Shown in pieces: positions 1 to 6,189 of a stretch of DNA of 7,446 bases. Source of the DNA: JABCPE02 sp963520375 (lineage in GTDB: Bacteria > Bacteroidota > Bacteroidia > Flavobacteriales > Weeksellaceae); the NCBI GenBank assembly GCA_963520375.1, contig CAUQQF010000036.1, forward strand, positions 1-7,446, read 5' to 3'. Position numbers and translations under genes: made by a program. The notes beneath the pieces were generated by a model. That model was not told the DNA's origin, did not search any database, and saw only the letters and a list, made by a program, of their open reading frames with translations. Position 1 is the stretch's first letter. Each line of letters begins with the position of its first letter.

Positions 1-11
1 AGGTTTTATAA

Positions 12-107
12 TTATCCTCCATTACCGTTATTTTCTTCTAAAGCTCTCCTTTCTAAAGCGTCGTCTATGGATTCTCCCAAATTAGATTTTAGTGAATCTA
101 TTGAACT
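12..107 (-). pseudogene. Possible short C-terminal remnant of another coding region
   Basis: Just after the lipoprotein stop, one minus-strand frame is open for about 31 codons and ends at a TAA at 14-12. It reads SIDSLKSNLGESIDDALER, then RALEENNGNGG, a plausible acidic helical C-terminus with codon use like the neighbours. It has no ATG, only a TTG in the middle, and a stop lies directly upstream. The other frames on this strand have several stops. It could be a leftover of a further displaced module, or chance in a short stretch. Confidence 0.3.
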
Positions 108-115
108 TTATACTT

Positions 116-301
116 TTACCCAAACAACTTATCCCAAAAACCTTTTTGTTCTTTCAGTGTAAAATCTTCCTCAGCCAGAAAAGAATGTTTCTTAAGATTT
201 TCAGGAGCCAAATAGCCTACCATATGGGGAACACGCACAAAATCCCAATCGGAAACCTTATGTAAGTATTCTATGTCTTCAGAGCTTATTTCTAACTGTT
301 T
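116..301 (-). repeat. Direct repeat copy 2: lipoprotein C-terminal tail
   Basis: This is the partner of 2757-2942, in the same orientation and 2641 bases away, with 184 of 186 positions identical. Both copies end at their stop codon. The tract spans the toxin remnant, so recombination between the copies would delete or circularise exactly the segment holding the broken effector and most of one lipoprotein gene. Confidence 0.95.
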
Positions 302-1543
302 TGGTGTGCTACTAAAGTCTGGGCGGGGGTAGAGAGTTATTGTTTCTAAAGTTTCTCTTTTTAAGCTAGCCTCTTCCATTCCTGGTCGCCACCTACCACC
401 TGTTTTGGTCTCTTCCCAGACTCTTTTCAGGTCTGGATTGTTATAAAAATTTTTCTTTTCAATTTCTTCTCTGTATTTCTCAGTTAGGTTTAAAATTGGG
501 AAAAAATTATAATAAGAATCTTCATCAGTTTTGCTCATGTGGTAGGCTGTCTCGCTTAATATCTTGGTAAGTTCTGGAAAATCTATTTCCGATTTGCCCT
601 GTTCTTCCCTTTTCATTAAAGTATACATCAATTCTTGGATTCGAAATGAAAAATCAGACAATTCCTTCTTTTTCCAGCCTTTTACCACTGCGAAAACTTC
701 TGTATTTAAACGATTTTTTCCTCCGCAAGGACAATTAATCATTATCTTTTCTAACTCTGCCAAATCTTTATAATTTCTCTTCAACACAAAGTCCAAAAGC
801 GCCTTATCCTCCACATAACCAAAGGTTTTCACCAAACTCTCCAAAAACCAAGTATCATTAGACCTAAGCCACACAAAACTCGCCCTGTCATCATTGAATA
901 AATACTTGTTGCGATGAATCAACTTCTGCTGGTGCATATGCCGAAGCTCCGATAAATTCGGAAGATCTTTCCATTTTATTGTTTTTCTATCTTTTTCTTC
1001 TTGCATTATGTCTTTATCCTCTTTCACATAGAGCTTTGGAAAATCTTTTTTATAATCAATTAGAAAAGGTAAAAAATATGCTTCCGTCAAAATATTATAG
1101 TTTTTATCTATAAAAAACGGATTAGAATTACTGATTGTAATATTTTCATCAAGCTGAAAAACCTTTTCTTTTCTTGGACAATTATACTCTATTAAATAAT
1201 TAATCACTTGTTCAGAGCCTTTGTATTTAAAAATATGATTGATTTTTCTTTTAAAAGCCTCATTATCTAAAATTTTGACTCCGTTTTTCTTCAAAATTTC
1301 AGCAGAAACATCCGCCGCAGCTTGATAATCCTCTATAGAATACTGATACTCCGAAACTTCATCTAATCCGTTTTCCTTTACAGCATAGCCGCTCAGCACT
1401 TGTTTTTCTAATATGTCTTTTATATGACCATTCATTTCAATATTTTTTTTTGTTAAAACTAATTTGTTTTCTTGCGCAAATGATTCTGATTTTTTACAAG
1501 AAATTAATCCTATAAGACATAGTACTAATATTTTCCTTCTCAT
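116..1543 (-). CDS. Lipoprotein, putative immunity protein of the displaced effector
   Basis: The frame opens at 1615 inside the amidase gene, but the ATG at 1543 gives a proper lipoprotein signal, MRRKILVLCLIGLISC, with the lipidated Cys at residue 16 and AAGGA just upstream. From there it is 475 residues. The body is paralogous to the lipoprotein at 2757-4100: for example HRNKYLF, LVKTFGYVEDKALLDFVL here against HYNNYIF, LVIEFGYNKDKELMKYVL there, weakly similar overall. It lacks the first SH3 domain and keeps only the C-terminal SH3-like unit (about 403-453). Residues 414-475 are identical to the other protein. It sits 13 bases after the amidase-like frame, so it probably protected against that toxin. 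The gene is intact although its toxin is broken, as expected of an orphan immunity gene retained for defence against relatives (inference). Confidence 0.7.
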   Translation of the reverse strand: MRRKILVLCLIGLISCKKSESFAQENKLVLTKKNIEMNGHIKDILEKQVLSGYAVKENGLDEVSEYQYSIEDYQAAADVSAEILKKNGVKILDNEAFKRKINHIFKYKGSEQVINYLIEYNCPRKEKVFQLDENITISNSNPFFIDKNYNILTEAYFLPFLIDYKKDFPKLYVKEDKDIMQEEKDRKTIKWKDLPNLSELRHMHQQKLIHRNKYLFNDDRASFVWLRSNDTWFLESLVKTFGYVEDKALLDFVLKRNYKDLAELEKIMINCPCGGKNRLNTEVFAVVKGWKKKELSDFSFRIQELMYTLMKREEQGKSEIDFPELTKILSETAYHMSKTDEDSYYNFFPILNLTEKYREEIEKKNFYNNPDLKRVWEETKTGGRWRPGMEEASLKRETLETITLYPRPDFSSTPKQLEISSEDIEYLHKVSDWDFVRVPHMVGYLAPENLKKHSFLAEEDFTLKEQKGFWDKLFG

Positions 1544-1556
1544 TTTCCTTATAATT

Positions 1557-2189
1557 TTAAGATGTTTTTCCTTCTGAATATTTTTTTGCGCCATCTCTAA
1601 TTTCACTAGGTTCAATTTTTTTTAATGGCTGTAACTCTCCTCCATAATCAATCGGAAATATACAATAGGGTTTTATTTTTGTTTTTGGAATACTCCAATA
1701 CCTAACACCATTATCTTGATTCCCTCCAATTATTATATATCTATTCTCATCTTCTTTATCAATACCAATGATGATAGCTGTATGTCCTCCATTATGCCAT
1801 ACAACAATTCCTCCTATATACATTGTTGTATATTTTTTTCCCCAATGTTCTTGTAATTCTTCAGGACCATTTTTAGTTCTTTTTACCAAATTAGTCTTTC
1901 CATGCCATATAGCACCAGGGTCTGGCTGGAACTTATGTCCAGAAGTTTTTAGACAGTAAGCAACAAAAGCTGCACACCAAGCAGAATTACTACGATTACT
2001 ATCCTTTTCACTACCACATCTTTTCATTTGTATGTTAGTCGTTACTGCATGATAATTATCTATAATATACTGACAATGGGTGTTTTCACGGATATTTTTT
2101 TCCTCTTCCTCTATAGCAATATCAACCCAGAGGGGATATTTACTTTTAGTTTTCTTCTCTTCTTTTTTCTCCTTATTTTCTTCACACAC
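1557..2189 (-). CDS. TIGR02594/CHAP-like peptidoglycan amidase domain, 3' half of a broken effector gene
   Basis: The frame yields 210 residues from a GTG at 2189, but that codon is probably an internal Val, since the open frame continues upstream to 2207 and the sequence begins with a Lys/Glu linker. The catalytic domain starts at KYPLWVDIAIEEEE and continues with SAWCAAFVAYCLK (C72), WHNGGHTAIIIG (H136) and IIGGNQDNGVRYWSI (N157). These Cys and His motifs and the GGNQ strand are characteristic of TIGR02594, an NlpC/P60-CHAP-type cysteine hydrolase group common in phage endolysins and T6SS effectors. The expected substrate is peptide or amide bonds of peptidoglycan. The catalytic residues are intact, so the domain could be active if made. 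It lacks a start signal, an export signal and a delivery domain. The next lipoprotein starts 13 bases after its stop, consistent with a former toxin-immunity pair. Confidence 0.75.
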   Translation of the reverse strand: MCEENKEKKEEKKTKSKYPLWVDIAIEEEEKNIRENTHCQYIIDNYHAVTTNIQMKRCGSEKDSNRSNSAWCAAFVAYCLKTSGHKFQPDPGAIWHGKTNLVKRTKNGPEELQEHWGKKYTTMYIGGIVVWHNGGHTAIIIGIDKEDENRYIIIGGNQDNGVRYWSIPKTKIKPYCIFPIDYGGELQPLKKIEPSEIRDGAKKYSEGKTS

Positions 2190-2725
2190 ACCATTAAAAT
2201 ATTTAGCTTACCTTCATCATAATGATTTTCTCTCAAGACCTTCTCTACCTCCCATATATATGTTTTTCCACCTTCAAAGCCAGCTCTGTCTTCATATTGC
2301 TGTTTAGTATAAACCCATTTCCTTCGCTTCTTTTCCTCTCCTTTTTCTAGCATAAATGAAGGATTACTTGAATATCCATATTTTGTAACCCACGGCTCTT
2401 TATTGATGTTTTTCATCCTTTCAGCAGCAGATGTCTTACTTCCATCTCCATCAGGAACGGAGACACTTTCATCAAATATTGCATAATCCTTATTCTTTCC
2501 TTGACCGACCGCACTAGGTTTCATCACTAACAGATATAAATCCATCATGGTGTTAAGCAAATCCTTTTTACGCTCAAAATAACGCTTAACATAATCCATC
2601 TGCTCCACAAAACTCATCTTTTTCAACTCTGAATGAGTTGTACCAAGTGATTTTGCAGACGCATCACTAAACTGTATCAAACCCGAATAGCCCTTCCTAT
2701 TATCTGCCGATGGGAACTCAAAGTC
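2111..2725 (-). pseudogene. 5'-truncated lytic transglycosylase-like effector fragment
   Basis: The readable frame starts right after a TAA at 2728-2726 and has no ATG near its beginning. The first in-frame alternative is a TTG at 2680, which falls inside a conserved motif. Upstream codons still read FEFPSADNRKGYSGLIQF, followed by SAKSLGTT, and this is the GLIQF core of lysozyme-like transglycosylase domains. The catalytic Glu usually lies some 20 residues before GLIQF, but only 14 residues survive here, so it is probably lost. Later parts (KPSAVGQGKNKDYAIFDESV, EPWVTKYGYSSNPSFM, TYIWEVEKVL) look like a well-formed effector domain. The end runs out of frame into an Arg/Lys-rich stretch (KKIRRKKKRR) and a TAG. 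With the amidase frame that follows, it was probably one two-domain toxin. It starts 29 bases after the preceding lipoprotein stop, like a displaced toxin tip. Confidence 0.75.
2162..2213 (-). other. Frame disruption between the transglycosylase and amidase halves
   Basis: The upstream frame and the amidase frame differ by one base (-1), and the switch must lie between the amidase-frame stop at 2210-2208 and the upstream-frame stop at 2111. The amidase frame is already protein-like from 2207 (AKYFNGVCEENKEKKEEKK), and its KEKKEEKK linker resembles the linker of the intact effector. This favours a one-base loss near 2208-2213 or within the TG repeat at 2183-2190. The overlap also contains A-AAA-AAG at 2168-2162, exactly phased for a -1 slip into the amidase frame. 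The only nearby hairpin (2118-2140) is 21 bases downstream, too far for a normal stimulator. Confidence 0.6.
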
Positions 2726-2756
2726 TTAAAAAAAAATTTATCTCCCCAAGTAAAAA

Positions 2757-2942
2757 TTACCCAAACAACTTATCCCAAAAGCCTTTTTGTTCTTTCAGTG
2801 TAAAATCTTCCTCAGCCAGAAAAGAATGTTTCTTAAGATTTTCAGGAGCCAAATAGCCTACCATATGGGGAACACGCACAAAATCCCAATCGGAAACCTT
2901 ATGTAAATATTCTATGTCTTCAGAGCTTATTTCTAACTGTTT
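2757..2942 (-). repeat. Direct repeat copy 1: lipoprotein C-terminal tail
   Basis: The segment matches 116-301 at an offset of 2641 bases with no gaps and 2 mismatches in 186 positions (2781 against 140, 2907 against 266), both silent. It encodes the shared tail from KQLEISSED to the stop codon. Similarity collapses on both sides: 8 mismatches in about the next 30 bases upstream in the coding sense, and no recognisable match past the stop codon. Confidence 0.95.
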
Positions 2943-4100
2943 GGGGATGCTGCCAAGGTCTGGGCGAGGATAGAGTAAAATAGAAACTCTATCATTCAAT
3001 GAAGTTTTTATCCTGCTTTTATGCACATAACCCGTGTACCCTTCCTGTGTTTTTACCAGAAACCAATCTCCCGAATTATCCAAAACTTCTATTGGTGCCC
3101 CTGTCTTTATTTTTTGAATAACCTCAGATGATATATTTTTTTCTTTGCGAAGGTTCGTATAGCCATCTGGATCTTGAATAAAATATATTATTTTATGGCT
3201 CTTGTCTAGGTCTTCGTTTATATATTTTTTCAATTCAAGTAAATGATAAAATTGGAATCTCTCCAAGTCTGCTTTATAATGTGGATTTTTATTTAAGTAA
3301 TCTTCTATATGTCTTGTTTTTCCTATTTTCAATTCTATATTAAAAAGAAAGGCTGTTATTTTTTGAGGATTGGAATAATCATCAGGCGTTGATAATATTT
3401 TTTCAATAATATCCTTGATATTAGAATAAACTTCTTTTTTTATTTTTTCTTTGTCAAGAAAATGCTCTATATCAGCGAAAATATTCTCTCTCAGCTCGTA
3501 TTTCGAAGTTTCGGGATGATATGTAAATATCAAATCATGAAAACCACTGCCATCAGAAAAATCAAGATTGCTTAACACATATTTCATCAATTCCTTATCC
3601 TTATTATACCCAAATTCTATTACTAAATCATTTAATAAATTGGGATTTTTGGCTTTTAATAAATTATAAGACCCTTTATTTCCGTAAAAAATATAATTAT
3701 TATAATGAAATAAATCCACTTGGTTAATAAGGTATTCATTATCCACATCAGAATCTTCATACAGGATATAATTCTCTGATTTCAAAGCGATATACGGAAA
3801 CTTGGAATTGTTAAGGGCAATAATGCTATTGGCATATTGGCTGATATCTATGCCGTATATTTCCAGAATTTTTTGGGTATATTCTTCACTGGATGGAAAT
3901 CTGAAATTCATATCGGACAAACTTCTTTTTCCATAATCTATAAGGTCTGTTGATAAAGAATCATAATTAACTTTTAACCCATCTCCCTCTTCCAAAATGT
4001 TATAAGGCGCTTGTTTCATATTATTCAAATATCTATTACTTTTTTCATCACATGAAAAAAATATAATGTTAGCTATTAATATTATTAGAACATGTCTCAT
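2757..4100 (-). CDS. SH3-domain lipoprotein, putative periplasmic immunity protein
   Basis: The frame opens at 4133, overlapping the effector gene, but the ATG at 4100 places a clean lipoprotein signal at the N-terminus: MRHVLIILIANIIFFSC, with C17 as the lipidated residue. I take that start (447 residues, 17 bases after the effector stop). Residues about 18-310 are a mostly helical body without a known motif. About 312-364 is a bacterial SH3 domain (GYTNLRKE, GDWFLVKT, GYTGYVHKSRI). About 376-425 looks like a second SH3-like unit (SDWDFVRV, GYLAPENLKK), followed by an acidic then basic tail ending FWDKLFG. A membrane-anchored periplasmic protein directly behind a probable peptidoglycan-active effector is most easily read as its immunity factor (inference). 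The last 62 residues are identical to those of the lipoprotein at 116-1543. Confidence 0.75.
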   Translation of the reverse strand: MRHVLIILIANIIFFSCDEKSNRYLNNMKQAPYNILEEGDGLKVNYDSLSTDLIDYGKRSLSDMNFRFPSSEEYTQKILEIYGIDISQYANSIIALNNSKFPYIALKSENYILYEDSDVDNEYLINQVDLFHYNNYIFYGNKGSYNLLKAKNPNLLNDLVIEFGYNKDKELMKYVLSNLDFSDGSGFHDLIFTYHPETSKYELRENIFADIEHFLDKEKIKKEVYSNIKDIIEKILSTPDDYSNPQKITAFLFNIELKIGKTRHIEDYLNKNPHYKADLERFQFYHLLELKKYINEDLDKSHKIIYFIQDPDGYTNLRKEKNISSEVIQKIKTGAPIEVLDNSGDWFLVKTQEGYTGYVHKSRIKTSLNDRVSILLYPRPDLGSIPKQLEISSEDIEYLHKVSDWDFVRVPHMVGYLAPENLKKHSFLAEEDFTLKEQKGFWDKLFG

Positions 4101-4117
4101 TATATTGTGGTTACAAA

Positions 4118-5692
4118 TTAAATACCTATCCATTTTTTTGTTCCATGTTTGGGGTTATCCCAAGTAGTTTCAATGACTTTTCTTGGTTCTACAATAAAAT
4201 GAACAGGTCTACCATCTCCTAATTTCAAATCTGGAATTTCTTTAATAAAGTCTTTAACAGGTTTTGTGTTTTTTCCTGAATTAAATGTAAAACATCCTAC
4301 AGAAAATCTTGGACAATACTGATGTAATGCAACTCCTCCCCTTGCTCCATCTGGACCTTCAATTCCTTTATCAGAATCTGCTCTTTTATTTTCTTGATCT
4401 ACTACATAAACCTCATATGTTTGTCCTTTTACTTTAGGAACCAAAAAATATTCACCTGGTGGTGTTTCATTATATTTCCCATATCTTTTATCTGAATGTT
4501 TTAAAACTCCTAATCTTGCACTCTGAACTTGATGTGTATCCCTGCTTAGATATGTAATATAATCAGCTTTGGGAAGACTATTGCTTTTTTGCAATTTTTT
4601 AAAAGTATCTAAACTCATATCTCTATAAACAGATGTTTTATACATTACCCATTTTAAATTCGCAACTGCAGGATCTTTCTGGTTTATAGTATCTGTTCCT
4701 GAAACAATAACAACAGTTCCTTTCTCTTTAGTTATATCCTTTTTTTCTTGTTTCTTCTTCTTTTCTTCTTTTTTCTCCTCCACATTTACCACAACAGTTT
4801 TATTAGATTGTGGTTTATTTTCAGCAGATTTTTTATCTTTACTTGCCTTGCCACGGGTTTCTCCCCAGTCAAAAAGATTTGCAATCTTTCTTAGGCTTTC
4901 CTCTACACTATCCAATATTCCCTTTTCTTCTTTCTTGCTCTCTCCTTTTTTAGAGGCTGGGGAGTTAGGGGCTTTGGAAATTTTAGAATTCTGAGGACTT
5001 TTAGGGACTTCTTTCTTTACTTCAGGATTCTTGATGTGGATATTCTCCGTTGCGTGTTTTTTGTGGGCATAATATTCCACAGTAACATAAAATTCCAGCT
5101 CCCTCGCATCCGCCTCTCCACTCTGCGCTTTCTGAATAAGTGCTTTAGTCAGTTGAAAATCAACCTTTGCAACCCCTTTAGAATCAACTTTTGCTTTTTT
5201 GGTCTCAACAATTAAATTCTTCTCACTATGTCCATTGCCTTTTTCATCGTCTTCCCAAAGTGTAAATTTCAACTCTTTGTCTTCCAAATTCACACAATAA
5301 GCTTTTGCAATAAATTTTTCTGTAAAACTAAAAACCTGCCCCTTATTTCCATTCAAATAAAAAAGTTCTACTTTATTGATTTTAGGAATTTTAGAGGGTT
5401 GTGGGTTTATGATAATTCCTTTCCCTTCTGGGGCATAAAGATAGGCTTCTAGTAGATAGGTATGCTTTTGGGCAATTTCTCCAAAAGTAAACTCTCCAAT
5501 ACCTTTCTTCTTGATATTGGTTGTTGTAAAAATTCCATTTTTTCTTTTCTTGAAAAGTTCCCAAGTTACATTTTGTGGATTTCTTTCTATAAGTGGTGTA
5601 TCAGGATACCAGCTTTCAATGTGGTATATCTGTTTCTCACCTACCATAGGAGATTGATTTCCAGTAATTTTTGCAACACCTTTTTTGGCCAT
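4118..5692 (-). CDS. Putative T6SS effector: Ig-like N-terminus with L,D-transpeptidase-like C-terminal domain
   Basis: This 524-residue protein has a modular layout. Residues about 1-103 and 105-222 look like two beta-sandwich (Ig-like) domains of the kind found at the front of flavobacterial PAAR-linked effectors (KKKGIGEFTFGE, HTYLLEAYL, LKFTLWEDDEKG). Residues about 223-325 are a Pro/Ser then Lys/Glu linker. The C-terminal domain (about 326-524) has TPPGEYFL at 410-417 and HQYCPRFSVGC, with H457, S464, G466 and C467. This matches the H...S-x-G-C active site of YkuD-type L,D-transpeptidases and of DUF2778/Tlde1-like peptidoglycan toxins. I infer attack on peptidoglycan stem peptides in the target periplasm. 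It has no signal peptide, as expected for T6SS cargo. It follows the spike-tip gene by 18 bases and precedes a lipoprotein by 17 bases, the order of an effector-immunity pair. The exact enzyme activity is unproven. Confidence 0.75.
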   Translation of the reverse strand: MAKKGVAKITGNQSPMVGEKQIYHIESWYPDTPLIERNPQNVTWELFKKRKNGIFTTTNIKKKGIGEFTFGEIAQKHTYLLEAYLYAPEGKGIIINPQPSKIPKINKVELFYLNGNKGQVFSFTEKFIAKAYCVNLEDKELKFTLWEDDEKGNGHSEKNLIVETKKAKVDSKGVAKVDFQLTKALIQKAQSGEADARELEFYVTVEYYAHKKHATENIHIKNPEVKKEVPKSPQNSKISKAPNSPASKKGESKKEEKGILDSVEESLRKIANLFDWGETRGKASKDKKSAENKPQSNKTVVVNVEEKKEEKKKKQEKKDITKEKGTVVIVSGTDTINQKDPAVANLKWVMYKTSVYRDMSLDTFKKLQKSNSLPKADYITYLSRDTHQVQSARLGVLKHSDKRYGKYNETPPGEYFLVPKVKGQTYEVYVVDQENKRADSDKGIEGPDGARGGVALHQYCPRFSVGCFTFNSGKNTKPVKDFIKEIPDLKLGDGRPVHFIVEPRKVIETTWDNPKHGTKKWIGI

Positions 5693-5710
5693 TTTATTTT
5701 CTTGTTTAAT

Positions 5711-6187
5711 TTAATATGCATCTAACTCCTGTTCTTCTATTTCTTCTAAGGCACTTTCTATATCTAAAAACGGGCTAACTACCTGTAATAGAATAGCATC
5801 TGTGTTCTGAATATCTCGCTCCTCCAATTCTGCGCTCTGCCCATGATGGGTTATACTGATGCAGTCCTTTCCACCAATGGGACAGGTAGCCTTGCTGTCT
5901 TCTAGGAGCGGATGTCCGCCATTGGCTTCCAATGTGACCTTGTCATAAAACCCACTCCATTCTGTAATCATCGCCTGACAGGGATTGTTATTCAACTTTG
6001 CACAGCTCCCAAAAGTGTTATTCTCCAAGGTTTTTCCTAAATCTTGGTCTGTAGCGATTAATTTCTCTTCCCCTTCTAAGTCATTGATAAAATGCTTTTT
6101 CTGAGTTTTTACTTTTAAAGTGTCAGGAGCAGTTCCAAAAATACACTGACAAACAGCTCCTTGGCAGACAAGATGTTTCTCGCTCAT
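5711..6187 (-). CDS. DUF4280 PAAR-like spike-tip protein
   Basis: This 158-residue protein fits the DUF4280 family in size and motifs. An N-terminal Cys cluster (C8, C13, C15, in LVCQGAVCQCIFGTAPDTL) is followed by the middle segment NNTFGSCAKLNNNPCQA (C62, C70). The C-terminal half carries LLEDSKATCPIGGKDCIS (C102, C109) and then THHGQ. DUF4280 proteins are PAAR-like: the family is proposed to cap the VgrG-type spike of contractile injection systems and to carry effectors. The last 40 residues form an acidic tail ending EIEEQELDAY that could be the contact to the effector, which is my inference. The ATG sits 2 bases after the LysM stop, and the stop is 18 bases before the effector start. Its base composition is visibly less AT-rich than the LysM gene, which fits a more conserved core gene. 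No signal peptide is present. Confidence 0.9.
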   Translation of the reverse strand: MSEKHLVCQGAVCQCIFGTAPDTLKVKTQKKHFINDLEGEEKLIATDQDLGKTLENNTFGSCAKLNNNPCQAMITEWSGFYDKVTLEANGGHPLLEDSKATCPIGGKDCISITHHGQSAELEERDIQNTDAILLQVVSPFLDIESALEEIEEQELDAY

Positions 6188-6189
6188 AT

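Noticed and set aside
1544..1615. Upstream start at 1615 for the second lipoprotein, and likewise 4133 for the first
   Set aside because: Both longer forms bury the lipoprotein signal behind a charged leader and overlap the preceding gene. The internal ATGs at 1543 and 4100 put the signal at the N-terminus and leave ordinary short gaps.
116..2942. The two 186-base direct repeats as ends of an insertion sequence or integrated element
   Set aside because: They lie inside coding sequence, end at stop codons, have no inverted termini, and enclose no transposase, integrase or tRNA. A gene-conversion or module-swap tract explains them better.
4740..4790. Purine-rich tract in the effector gene that contains A-run heptamers like those at 2162
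   Set aside because: It encodes the Lys/Glu linker in one continuous frame (VNVEEKKEEKKKKQEKK), the A runs are not phased as A-AAA-AAG, and no alternative downstream frame is open for a meaningful length.
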